Part shown: piece by piece, positions 56,691 through 64,000 of the stretch
How the letters are laid out: every line of letters starts with the position of its first letter
Position numbering within the stretch: position 1 is the stretch's first letter
Origin: Caulobacteraceae bacterium
GTDB lineage: Bacteria > Pseudomonadota > Alphaproteobacteria > Caulobacterales > Caulobacteraceae
Assembly: GCA_027452265.1 (NCBI GenBank)
Contig: DAIDGR010000062.1
Coordinates: 22,805-86,804, forward strand
Reading direction: 5' to 3'
Length of the DNA stretch: 64,000 nucleotides
The notes under the pieces: model-generated
The model's database searches: none
Told to the model about the DNA's origin: nothing
What the model saw: the letters and a program-made list of their open reading frames with translations, nothing else
Position numbers and translations under genes: made by a program

Positions 56691-57233
56691 GTGAACCGGC
56701 TGATCCTGCTGCGCCACGCCGTGGCCCTGCCCCGCGCCGCCGGGGCGGAGGATCGCGAGCGCGCTCTGGACAGCCAGGGCCGCATCCAGGCCGAGTCCGC
56801 CGGAGATTGGCTTGCGGCGCGTGGGTTCGCGCCGGATCTGGTGCTCGTCTCGCCGGCCCGGCGGACGCGGGAAACCTGGGCGGCGGCGGCGCCTCGCCTG
56901 CCGACGGCGCCGGTGGTGGAGGACGAGGCCCTCTACGACGCCATGCCCGAGGACATTCTGGCCGCGGTGGAGCGCGAGAGCGGCGAGGCCCGGACCGTGC
57001 TGGTGGTGGCCCACAATCCCGGCCTGCAGGAGCTGGCGCAGCTTCTCCTGGCGCGGGGGCGGGGCGTGGGCCTGGAGACCGTGTCGCGCGGCTTCCCCAC
57101 CGCCTCGGCGGCGGTGATCAATCTCACAACGCCCGAGGACCCGTGGCTGGAGGGACGATTCGACCCGGCCATGGAGACGCCCCCCGGCCCTGCGCCGAGG
57201 CCCCAGGCGACCGGACCCGGAGACCGCGCCTGA
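56691..57233 (+). CDS. sixA: phosphohistidine phosphatase SixA-like
   Basis: 180 residues, histidine phosphatase fold. The catalytic histidine is H9 in LILLRHAVAL; the second basic site is in SPARRTRETW and the distal VVAHNPGLQEL supplies the other histidine. SixA proteins dephosphorylate phosphohistidine on HPt domains or the nitrogen PTS; ptsN is in this window. GTG 56691 has GGAG upstream. Its stop overlaps the proposed DUF952 start. Confidence 0.88.
   Translation: MNRLILLRHAVALPRAAGAEDRERALDSQGRIQAESAGDWLAARGFAPDLVLVSPARRTRETWAAAAPRLPTAPVVEDEALYDAMPEDILAAVERESGEARTVLVVAHNPGLQELAQLLLARGRGVGLETVSRGFPTASAAVINLTTPEDPWLEGRFDPAMETPPGPAPRPQATGPGDRA
57219..57222 (+). promoter_or_regulatory. ribosome-binding site supporting a CTG start
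   Basis: GGAG sits seven bases before CTG 57230, ideal spacing for initiation at that codon and not for any ATG, GTG or TTG in the DUF952 frame. Confidence 0.6.
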
Positions 57234-57574
57234 CCGCGATATACAAGATCCTGCCGCGCGCGGACTGGGTGCGCAGCGAGGCCGCTGGCGTCTATGCCGG
57301 ATCGGCGCTCGATCTCGCCGACGGCTTCATCCATTTCTCGGCGGCCGACCAGGCGCGGGAGACCGCGCGGCGGCATTTTGCCGGCCAGACCGATCTGGTG
57401 GTCCTCACCGTGGAGGCCGAGAGCCTGGGCGAGGCCCTGGTCTGGGAGCCGTCCCGAGGCGGCGCGCTGTTTCCGCATCTCTATGGCCCGCTCCCGGTCT
57501 CTCTGGTGCGCGAGGTCCGCGCCGCGCCGCTGGGTGAGGACGGAACGCCGGATCTTGGACCCCTCGGACCATGA
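57230..57574 (+). CDS. DUF952 family protein, apparent CTG start
   Basis: 114 residues. The core IYKILPRADWVRSE ... DGFIHFSAADQARETARRHFAGQTDLVVLTV and the C-terminal FPHLYGPLP match DUF952, a family distantly related to glutathione S-transferase or ADP-ribosyltransferase folds with no proven role. The family motif starts at residue 4, and no ATG, GTG or TTG lies in frame nearby upstream, so CTG 57230 (CTGA overlap with the sixA stop) is the likely start. Its own stop overlaps the pyrD ATG. Confidence 0.8.
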   Translation: MTAIYKILPRADWVRSEAAGVYAGSALDLADGFIHFSAADQARETARRHFAGQTDLVVLTVEAESLGEALVWEPSRGGALFPHLYGPLPVSLVREVRAAPLGEDGTPDLGPLGP

Positions 57575-58632
57575 GCGCGCTGCACGACCTCGCCGCCGCC
57601 CTCCTGAGGCGCCTTGACCCCGAGACGGCCCATCGCCTGACCGTGCGCGCCCTGGCCCTGGGCCTTGGTCCACGCGGCGGGGCGCCCGACGATCCCGCCC
57701 TGGCCATCGATCTGGCCGGGCTGAGGCTTCGCAATCCGTTCGGCCTGGCCGCGGGCTTCGACAAGAACGCCGAGGCGCCGCTGGGCCTCCTGGCCCTGGG
57801 CTTTGGCCTGGTGGAGTGCGGGACGGTGACGCCCCGGCCCCAGCCGGGCAATCCGCGGCCCCGCCTGTTCCGCCTTCCCGCCGACGCGGCGGTGATCAAC
57901 CGCATGGGCTTCAACAATCAGGGGCTGGAGGCCTTCGCCGCCCGCCTTCGCCGGCTTCCCACGCGGCGGGCGGGGCCGATCGGGGCCAATGTCGGCGCCA
58001 ACAAGGACTCGCCCGACCGCGCGGCCGACTATGTGGCGGGCCTGACCGCGCTCTGGCCCCTGGCCGACTATTTCACCCTCAACATCTCCTCGCCCAACAC
58101 GCCCGGCCTTCGCGATCTGCAGGCGAAATCAGCCCTGGAGGCGCTGCTCGGCGCGGTGGCCGCCGCCCGGGCGCCCTTGACCGCGCGCCACGGCCCGCGC
58201 CCGGTCTTCCTCAAGATCGCCCCCGACCTGGCCGAGGCGGAGGTGCGCGATATCGTCGAGGCCGCCCTGGCCCACGGCCTGGAGGGTCTGATCGTCAGCA
58301 ACACGACGATCGCGCGGCCGGCCAGCCTCGTCAGCCCGGCGCGGGGCGAGAGCGGCGGCCTGTCCGGCGCCCCCCTGTTCGGCCCGTCCACAGCCCTGTT
58401 GCGCGACATCCACCGCCATGCCGGCGGGCGTCTGGCCCTGATCGGAGCCGGAGGGGTGGCTTCGGGAGCCGAGGCCTACGCCAAGATCCGCGCCGGCGCG
58501 CGGGCGGTGCAGCTCTACACCGCGCTCGCCTATGCCGGGCCCGGCCTGATTGCGCGCCTCAAGCGCGATCTCGCGGCGCGCCTGAGGGCTGACGGGTTCG
58601 CCCGGCTGGACGATGCGGTCGGGGCCGGCTGA
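57571..58632 (+). CDS. pyrD: dihydroorotate dehydrogenase (quinone), class 2
   Basis: 353 residues. N-terminal helical membrane-association region, then the FMN barrel with GLAAGFDKNAEA, NRMGFNNQG, the class-2 catalytic serine S174 in NISSPNTPGL, and LIVSNTT. Oxidises dihydroorotate with ubiquinone in pyrimidine synthesis. Overlaps the preceding gene as ATGA. Confidence 0.95.
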   Translation: MSALHDLAAALLRRLDPETAHRLTVRALALGLGPRGGAPDDPALAIDLAGLRLRNPFGLAAGFDKNAEAPLGLLALGFGLVECGTVTPRPQPGNPRPRLFRLPADAAVINRMGFNNQGLEAFAARLRRLPTRRAGPIGANVGANKDSPDRAADYVAGLTALWPLADYFTLNISSPNTPGLRDLQAKSALEALLGAVAAARAPLTARHGPRPVFLKIAPDLAEAEVRDIVEAALAHGLEGLIVSNTTIARPASLVSPARGESGGLSGAPLFGPSTALLRDIHRHAGGRLALIGAGGVASGAEAYAKIRAGARAVQLYTALAYAGPGLIARLKRDLAARLRADGFARLDDAVGAG

Positions 58633-58675
58633 GGCGAGATTGGCCGTCGCGCTCCTTTTCGGTTAACTCCACCCC

Positions 58676-60142
58676 ATGGCGGACGCCGCGCTCCCGCACG
58701 AGGCTCCCGAGCGCCCAGAGCTGGAGAGCCGGGGGCCGCCCGGCCGTGTCCTGCTTTGGCTGCAGGGCCTCTCCTTCCGCCTGCTGCTGCTGACCATGGC
58801 CATGGTGGTGGTGGCCAATCTTCTGATCCTTCCCCCGAGCCTGGCGGCGGACGAGCAGGCCTGGCTTCTCGACCGTCTGCGCGCGGCGGAGCTGGCGACC
58901 CTGGTGGAGGAGACCGCGCCCGGCGGGGTGGTCACCGACCGGATGCGCAACGACCTTCTGGCCAATGCCGGGGTGGTTTCGGTGGCCTATCAGATCCGGG
59001 GCGAGCGGCGGCTGATCCTGCAGGCCCCGCGCCTGGCCCGCACGCCCTATCTTCTGGACCTGCGCGATGGCGGGCCGCTCTCCTGGGAAGCGCCGCTGGA
59101 GACCCTCACGCGCGGCGGCGACCGCATGGTGCGGGTGATGGCCAAGCCGCGCTTCCGCCCGGGCGCCTTCGTCGAGGTGGTCCTGCCGGACGCCCCGCTG
59201 CGCAAGGAGCTGTTCGACCAGCTCGGCCGCCTTGCCCTGGGCGCGCTCTTGACCTCGCTCCTGGCCGGAACCGTGGTGTTCGTCGCCCTGGCCCTGTTCC
59301 TGGTTCGGCCGATGCAGCGGATCACCCGGGCGATGGAGCGGTTCCGGGCCGATCCGTCCGATCCGCGCGCCTCGATCCAGCCCTCGGGACGCCATGACGA
59401 GATCGGCCGGGCCGAGGCGGAGCTGGAGCGGATGCAGGCCGATCTGCGCGCGGCCCTCGCCTCGCGGGCGCGCCTGGCCGCCCTGGGCGAGGCGGTCGCC
59501 CGGATCAATCACGACCTGCGCAACATGCTGACCAGCGCCCAGATGGCGTCCGAGCGCCTGGCGGGCTCAGGAGATCCCCAGGTGGCCCAGACCCTGCCGC
59601 GCCTGGAGCGGGCCCTCGACCGGGCGATCCGTCTGGCTTCCAACGTGCTGGCCTTCGGCAAGAGCGAGGAGGCGCCTCCCGAGACGCGGATCCTGCGCCT
59701 CGCCCCGGTTCTGGAGGAGGCGGCCCTGGATGCGGGTTTGTCGCCCCAGGGGGTGCGTCTGGAGACGGAGATCGCCGCGGACGCCGAGGTTCAGGCGGAT
59801 CCCGAGCATCTCTACCGCATCCTCGCCAACCTTCTGCGCAACGCCCGCGAGGCGATCGAGGCCCAGCCCGACCGGACCGCCCCGGGGCGCGTGCGCGTCG
59901 ACCTTGTCGTCTCGCCGACCGAGACCCTGCTGCGCATCGCCGACAACGGACCCGGCCTGCCGGATCGCGTGCGCGAGCGCCTCTTCCAGCCCTTCGCCGG
60001 ATCGGGCCGGGCGGAGGGGGCGGGCCTCGGCCTCGCCATCGCCCGCGACCTGGCCAAGGGCCATGGCGGGGACCTGACCCTGGCGCGAACCGGGCCGACC
60101 GGCTCGGAGTTCGCGTTGCGCCTGCCCTGGACCGGGGCCTGA
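58676..60142 (+). CDS. membrane sensor histidine kinase
   Basis: 488 residues. TM1 about 34-55 and TM2 about 186-210 flank a periplasmic sensor of about 130 residues; a HAMP domain follows (RPMQRITRAMERF). The phosphoacceptor is H279 in ARINHDLRNMLTSAQ. The ATPase domain has NLLRNAREA (N box), DNGPGLP (G1) and GAGLGLAIARDLAKGHGG (G2). No response regulator is adjacent; pyrD lies upstream and the next gene is convergent. Signal unknown. Confidence 0.92.
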   Translation: MADAALPHEAPERPELESRGPPGRVLLWLQGLSFRLLLLTMAMVVVANLLILPPSLAADEQAWLLDRLRAAELATLVEETAPGGVVTDRMRNDLLANAGVVSVAYQIRGERRLILQAPRLARTPYLLDLRDGGPLSWEAPLETLTRGGDRMVRVMAKPRFRPGAFVEVVLPDAPLRKELFDQLGRLALGALLTSLLAGTVVFVALALFLVRPMQRITRAMERFRADPSDPRASIQPSGRHDEIGRAEAELERMQADLRAALASRARLAALGEAVARINHDLRNMLTSAQMASERLAGSGDPQVAQTLPRLERALDRAIRLASNVLAFGKSEEAPPETRILRLAPVLEEAALDAGLSPQGVRLETEIAADAEVQADPEHLYRILANLLRNAREAIEAQPDRTAPGRVRVDLVVSPTETLLRIADNGPGLPDRVRERLFQPFAGSGRAEGAGLGLAIARDLAKGHGGDLTLARTGPTGSEFALRLPWTGA

Positions 60143-60227
60143 CGGGTGGCGTCGCCTTATACCTCCCGGCCTGAGGGCCAGTCTTGAGGGGATCGTTCGG
60201 ACCGGCTGGCGACCGCGTCTGGAGGGC

Positions 60228-61499
60228 TCAGCTGACCTCGCCGCGGAGCAGACGCGGAAGATCTCCCGTCGCGCCCCCGGCCTCCATCATGAAGAGACGC
60301 CGGGCCGGCCCGATGCGGTTGACCAGGGCGAGGCCCAGATCACGCGCCGCCCGCAAGGCGGGATGGTTGTTGCCGAACAGGCGGACAAAGGCGTCGGTGG
60401 CCACGGCCAGGCCCATGGTGTCGACGCTCCGCCAGCGGGCATAGCGCTCGAGAACGCCCTCGCCGCCCAGATCCTCGCCCCGGCGGGCCGCCTCGATCAG
60501 GACCTGGGCCAGGGCGGCCACGTCCTTGAGGCCCAGATTGAGCCCCTGGCCGGCGATCGGGTGAACCGCGTGGGCCGCATCGCCGATCAGGGCCAGACGC
60601 GGCGCCGTCGTGCGGTCGGCCACCTGCAGGCCAAGCGGATAGGCAAAGCGCGGGCCCTGGACGGTGAGCGCGCCGAGGAAATCGCCGAAGCGACGGCGCA
60701 GATGCGCCTCGAACGCCTCGATCGGGCAGGCCACGAGAGCGTCCGCCCGGGCCGCGCGCTCCGTCCAGACGAGGCTGGCGCGGCGCTCGGTCAGGGGAAG
60801 GATCGCGAAGGGACCGGAGGGCAGAAAATGCTCATAGGCGACGCCGTGATGGTCGCGCTCAAGGCCGATGGTGGCGACGACGCCGGTCTCGCCATAGGGC
60901 CAGGCGACGACGCCGATGCCGGCCTCCTGGCGCAGGCGCGATCCGCGACCATCGGCGGCCACGACCAGGGGCGCGACCAGGACCACGCCATCGGCGAGGC
61001 GGATCGTGACCCGCCCCGGCTCCCGCTCGACGGAGAGGATCCGCGTGGGCGCCTCCACGCGAACCGCCGTGCGGCGCACCGCCGCGGCCAGTCCGGCGCG
61101 GATATGGCGGTTCTCGATCAGATAGCCCAGCGGCTCGCCCTCGGAGCGGTCGGCGATCTCGTCGGAGTCGAAGCGCAGCCAGGCGCCGGCGGCGGGACGC
61201 GAGGCGGCGCCGGGCCTGGCGCCGTCGGTCACCAGGATCTGGGCGATGGGTTGGGCGTGCGGGGCGATCCCCTCGGCCGCGCCCAGGGCCCGCCACTGGC
61301 GAAAGGCGGCAAAGGAGATGGCGCTGGCCCGGCCGTCGAAGGTCGGGGCGACCATGTCCTCAAAGGCGGTCTGGTCGATGAGGCCGACCTCCAGCCCGCC
61401 CTGGGCGAGGGCCAGGGCCAGGGTCGCCCCCGCCATCCCGGCGCCCACCACGACAACATCGAGGCGAACCTCCGACGCGGCGGCGGGCATCCGGGTCAT
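60228..61499 (-). CDS. ubiH: UbiH/UbiF-type FAD-dependent monooxygenase
   Basis: 423 residues. FAD-binding GAGMAGATLALALAQGG (19-35), the DG motif in VVAADGRGSRLRQ, and GDAAHAVHPIAGQGLNLGLKD near 304-325 mark the UbiH/COQ6 class that hydroxylates the ubiquinone ring. Which ring position is modified is uncertain. ATG 61499 overlaps the fabI stop (ATGA). Confidence 0.88.
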   Translation of the reverse strand: MTRMPAAASEVRLDVVVVGAGMAGATLALALAQGGLEVGLIDQTAFEDMVAPTFDGRASAISFAAFRQWRALGAAEGIAPHAQPIAQILVTDGARPGAASRPAAGAWLRFDSDEIADRSEGEPLGYLIENRHIRAGLAAAVRRTAVRVEAPTRILSVEREPGRVTIRLADGVVLVAPLVVAADGRGSRLRQEAGIGVVAWPYGETGVVATIGLERDHHGVAYEHFLPSGPFAILPLTERRASLVWTERAARADALVACPIEAFEAHLRRRFGDFLGALTVQGPRFAYPLGLQVADRTTAPRLALIGDAAHAVHPIAGQGLNLGLKDVAALAQVLIEAARRGEDLGGEGVLERYARWRSVDTMGLAVATDAFVRLFGNNHPALRAARDLGLALVNRIGPARRLFMMEAGGATGDLPRLLRGEVS

Positions 61500-62317
61500 G
61501 ACGCGTCGGTCTCCTCGTCCGAAGGCAGACCCATCATGTGGAAGCCGGCGTCCACATGTACAACCTCTCCGGTGGTCGAGCGGCCCAGTTCGGAGAGCAG
61601 CCAGAGCGCGCAGCCGGCCACGCCTTCCATGCTGGTGTCTTCCTTCAGGGCGCTGAGACGTCGGCCCTGGGCAAGCATGGAGCGGCCGCCGGAGATTCCG
61701 GCCAGGGACAGGGTGCGCATGGCGCCGGCCGAGATCGCGTTGACGCGGATGCCCTTGGGGCCAAGATCGCGGGCGACATAGCGCATCGCCGCCTCCAGCG
61801 CGGCCTTGGCCACGCCCATGGTGTTGTAGTTGGGGATCGCCCGCTCGGCCCCCAGATAGGTCATGGTGATGATCGACCCGCCCGGCCGCATCATCGCCGC
61901 CGCCCGGCGGGCGCAGTCGACGAAGCTATAGACCGAAATGTCCAGGGCCTGGGCGAAACCCTCCCGCGTGCAGTTCTCGACGAAGGAGCCGGAGATCTGA
62001 TCGCGGCCGGCGAAGGCGATCGAGTGGACCAGGAAGTCGATCCCGTCCCAGGTTTGCGCCAGGGTGGCGAAGGCGGCGTCCACGGACGCGTCGCTGCCGA
62101 CATCGAGCGGAACATAGAGGGGGGCGCCGATGGTTTCCCCCAGGGGCCGGACCCGCTTTTCGTTGGACTCCATATAGGCCAGCGCCACCTCGCCCCCCTG
62201 GGCCGCGATCTGGGCGGCGATGCCCCAGGCGATCGAGTTGCGGTTGGCGACGCCGGTCACGAGGCCGCGCTTTCCGGCCATCAAGGCGCCCTTGGGCAGG
62301 CCCAGTTCATTGTCCAT
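61496..62317 (-). CDS. fabI: enoyl-[acyl-carrier-protein] reductase (NADH)
   Basis: 273 residues, divergent short-chain dehydrogenase. Catalytic Y164 and K171 (Y-X6-K in NYNTMGVAKA), cofactor site GVANRNSIAWGIA and LVHSIAFAGRDQISG. Final step of fatty-acid elongation and the target of triclosan-type inhibitors. Coupled to the ubiH-like gene. About 144 bp of non-coding DNA precedes it. Confidence 0.95.
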   Translation of the reverse strand: MDNELGLPKGALMAGKRGLVTGVANRNSIAWGIAAQIAAQGGEVALAYMESNEKRVRPLGETIGAPLYVPLDVGSDASVDAAFATLAQTWDGIDFLVHSIAFAGRDQISGSFVENCTREGFAQALDISVYSFVDCARRAAAMMRPGGSIITMTYLGAERAIPNYNTMGVAKAALEAAMRYVARDLGPKGIRVNAISAGAMRTLSLAGISGGRSMLAQGRRLSALKEDTSMEGVAGCALWLLSELGRSTTGEVVHVDAGFHMMGLPSDEETDAS

Positions 62318-62461
62318 CGACGATCACGCTCCCCAGGACCGCGACGCGCGGGCGCGCCGCCTCAATTGCGGCGCTGTCACTATCAGGCGCTGGCCAGAGC
62401 GCAAAGCCGGCCCGCAACGCCAGGTCGCAGGTCCGCTCTGCGCGTCGGGTTCTCGGTGCGC

Positions 62462-63454
62462 TCAGGCGGCGTCGAGGATGCCGGCGTCGGCATACTGCCC
62501 ATCAGGGCGGAAACGATACAGATAGGTCGGCAGGATCGGCTCCAGGGCGCGCGGCGTGAGGCCAAGCTGAGCCAGGCCGCGTCCGCGCGGGGCGGCGACA
62601 TTGTCGGTCTGCAACAGTTTGATCTGATCCGTGGTCAGGGGCGGCGGCAGGCCAAGGGCGGCCATGAGGTCGCCCGCGAGGCCCAGGCCCTGGGCGGCGG
62701 CGAACGGGACCGGCACGAGCAGGCGCTTGCGCTGGATGACCGCCAGCATCAGCTCCATCAGCGCCTTGAAGCTGTAGGCCCGGGGGCCGGCGACGTCGAA
62801 GGTCTGTCCCGACGCGTCCGGGCGGGTCAGGGCCGCGACCACGGCCAGGGCGACATCGGCCACATAGACAGGCTGCATCAGGTTCACCCCTCCGCCGATC
62901 AGAGGCAGGGCCGGGGCGACGGCGGCCATGGCGGCGAAGCGATTGAAGAAGGCGTCCTCGGGCCCAAAGATCACCGAAGGTCGCAGGATGCTCGTCTGGG
63001 GAAGCTCGGCGCGCACGGCCGCTTCGCCCTCCGCCTTGGTGCGGGCATAGGCCGAGGCCGAGGTCGCATCCGCGCCAAGGGCGGAGATCTGCACGAAGCG
63101 CTCCACGCCGGCGGCCTTGGCCAGCCGCGCCAGCCGCGCCGCCCCGTCCACATGCAGGGCCTGGAAGCTCTGCCGGCCAGAGGAATAGAGAACGGCCACC
63201 GCGTTGACGCACACGCTGGCCCCGTCGAGAGCCCGGGCGACCGACGCCTCGTCGCGCAGATTGGCCTGAACCACCTCGATCTGGCCCACATCCCCCAGCA
63301 TCCGCAGGCGATAGCCCTTGCCGGGATGGCGCACGGCCACCCGCACCCGATAGCCGGCTCTCGCCAGAGCCCGGACCGTCTGTCCGCCAACAAAACCAGA
63401 GCCGCCGAACACGGCTGCGAGGGGTTGCATCTGAGGAGGCATGTTCGCCGTCAT
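62462..63454 (-). CDS. complex I NDUFA9-like NAD(P)-binding protein
   Basis: 330 residues. Atypical short-chain dehydrogenase: VFGGSGFVGGQTVRALARAGYRVRVAVRHP near the start, VQISALGADATSASAYARTKAEGEAAVR, and ILRPSVIFGPEDAFFNRFA. Matches the complex-I accessory NDUFA9 family found in alphaproteobacteria and mitochondria. ATG 63454 is used; ATG 63442 and ATG 63430 are alternatives. Confidence 0.85.
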   Translation of the reverse strand: MTANMPPQMQPLAAVFGGSGFVGGQTVRALARAGYRVRVAVRHPGKGYRLRMLGDVGQIEVVQANLRDEASVARALDGASVCVNAVAVLYSSGRQSFQALHVDGAARLARLAKAAGVERFVQISALGADATSASAYARTKAEGEAAVRAELPQTSILRPSVIFGPEDAFFNRFAAMAAVAPALPLIGGGVNLMQPVYVADVALAVVAALTRPDASGQTFDVAGPRAYSFKALMELMLAVIQRKRLLVPVPFAAAQGLGLAGDLMAALGLPPPLTTDQIKLLQTDNVAAPRGRGLAQLGLTPRALEPILPTYLYRFRPDGQYADAGILDAA

Positions 63455-63598
63455 CCTTGGATCGCGAAGAAGCCGGGCGGGATCGTCGCCAGGACCGGGG
63501 CGAGCGATAGAGGAGGCGCGGGCGCGACGCAACGCATCGCGGCGGCCAAGGCTCCGGCCCTTTGAGCGGAAGATCGGCGGTTGATCGGGGTGAGCGTG

Positions 63599-63627
63599 TT
63601 GACGCGGCGCGGACGGCGCCCTATCGC
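63599..63627 (+). promoter_or_regulatory. candidate tRNA-Leu promoter
   Basis: TTGACGC (63599-63605) is an exact match to the Caulobacter -35 TTGACGS. After 14 bases comes CCTATCGC (63620-63627), a weak match to GCTANAWC. The tRNA begins about 40 bases after the expected start. Confidence 0.45.
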
Positions 63628-63674
63628 TCCGCGCCTCGCGCCGAGGCTGTCGTTTTGAGACGGCCTCGCCCGGG

Positions 63675-63761
<87 letters not shown>

Positions 63762-63826
63762 CCCCCTTTCGATCAGCGGCTCAGGTCCGGACAGACCGCG
63801 GCCATGGCCGGTGACGCCCGCCTCGC

Positions 63827-63850
63827 CGTCCGGCCTGACCAGGCCGGACG
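63827..63850. terminator. perfect 10-bp hairpin downstream of tRNA-Leu
   Basis: CGTCCGGCCT (63827-63836), loop GACC, AGGCCGGACG (63841-63850). About 65 bp after the tRNA CCA. May terminate the tRNA transcript; no T-tract follows. Confidence 0.5.
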
Positions 63851-63879
63851 CCGCGAGCCACGCCTTGACGGCGGGCTAG

Positions 63880-64000
63880 GTCTATGACGCCCTGAACGCC
63901 ATGACCGCGATCGAGGTGAACGGGGCGGGGTCGGGTCCGGGTCTGCTGGCGAGCCTTGGCTATGACGGCCTGGGGCGTCTGACGGGCAGGACGACGGCGG
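63880..64000 (+). pseudogene. Rhs/YD-repeat protein fragment (runs off the window)
   Basis: The frame reads VYDALNAMTAIEV and later YDGLGRLTGRTT, two YD repeats 26 residues apart, characteristic of Rhs/wall-associated proteins. A TAG stop at 63877-63879 closes the frame just upstream, and the first in-frame ATG is 63901, inside a repeat. So either a decayed 5' truncated fragment or an internal restart is seen; the 3' continuation lies outside the window. Confidence 0.65.

Overview
The window is high-GC chromosomal DNA of an alphaproteobacterium, most likely Caulobacterales (Caulobacter/Phenylobacterium-like). The basis is the gene content: alphaproteobacterial family proteins (DUF2125, DUF1150, the FYDLN-acid/TIGR02300 protein, two-gene AddAB, AmgK-MurU) and promoter-like sites resembling the Caulobacter housekeeping consensus (TTGACGS, a 10-14 base spacer, GCTANAWC). 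Genus is an inference. Almost all of the DNA is densely packed housekeeping genes. Many neighbours overlap through start/stop tetranucleotides (GTGA, ATGA, TTGA and apparently CTGA), so translational coupling is a theme.

Layout. 0-6.9 kb: plsC, a gamma-glutamylcyclotransferase, a DUF2125 protein, hisC-tyrC, an AmpG-like permease and a glycosyltransferase. 7-14.8 kb: cobS, a DnaJ-domain protein, bolA, a lone receiver protein, a CNNM/CorC membrane protein, aroK-aroB, xerD and a CitE-like lyase. 14.9-23.4 kb: accA, a YcaQ-type DNA glycosylase, a ferredoxin with its flavoprotein reductase, sdhCDAB and zapE. 23.5-33.9 kb: the run tsaE-amgK-murU-addB-addA-trxA, which joins tRNA modification, peptidoglycan recycling and double-strand-break repair, followed by a universal stress protein.

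33.9-44.6 kb: a minus-strand run mscL-trpF-trpB-trpA-accD-folC, then ihfB, rpsA, cmk and aroA, with the acidic FYDLN protein opposite. 44.6-50.3 kb: tRNA-Ala(GGC), a single-domain ppGpp-hydrolase-like HD protein, hsp20, a DUF1150 protein, ptsN, hpf, lptB-lptA-lptC and a short RNase D. 50.5-57.6 kb: prfA, a thiolase, trmD-rplS, a divergent MFS transporter/thioesterase pair with overlapping start codons, sixA and a DUF952 protein. 57.6-63.5 kb: pyrD, a sensor histidine kinase, a UbiH-type hydroxylase with fabI, and a complex-I-associated NAD-binding protein. The window ends with tRNA-Leu(CAG), after which a fragment of Rhs/YD-repeat coding sequence begins. This is the only accessory-looking DNA here.

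No new defence system, CRISPR array, insertion sequence or prophage was found. The most notable observations are: two genes (trpF and the DUF952 gene) whose conserved N-termini can only be reached from CTG start codons inside CTGA overlaps; a compound palindromic element between ycaQ and the ferredoxin gene; twin hairpins in the prfA leader; a G-quadruplex-prone leader before trmD; start codons of two divergent genes that share bases; tandem repeats inside aroA; and the Rhs remnant after tRNA-Leu.
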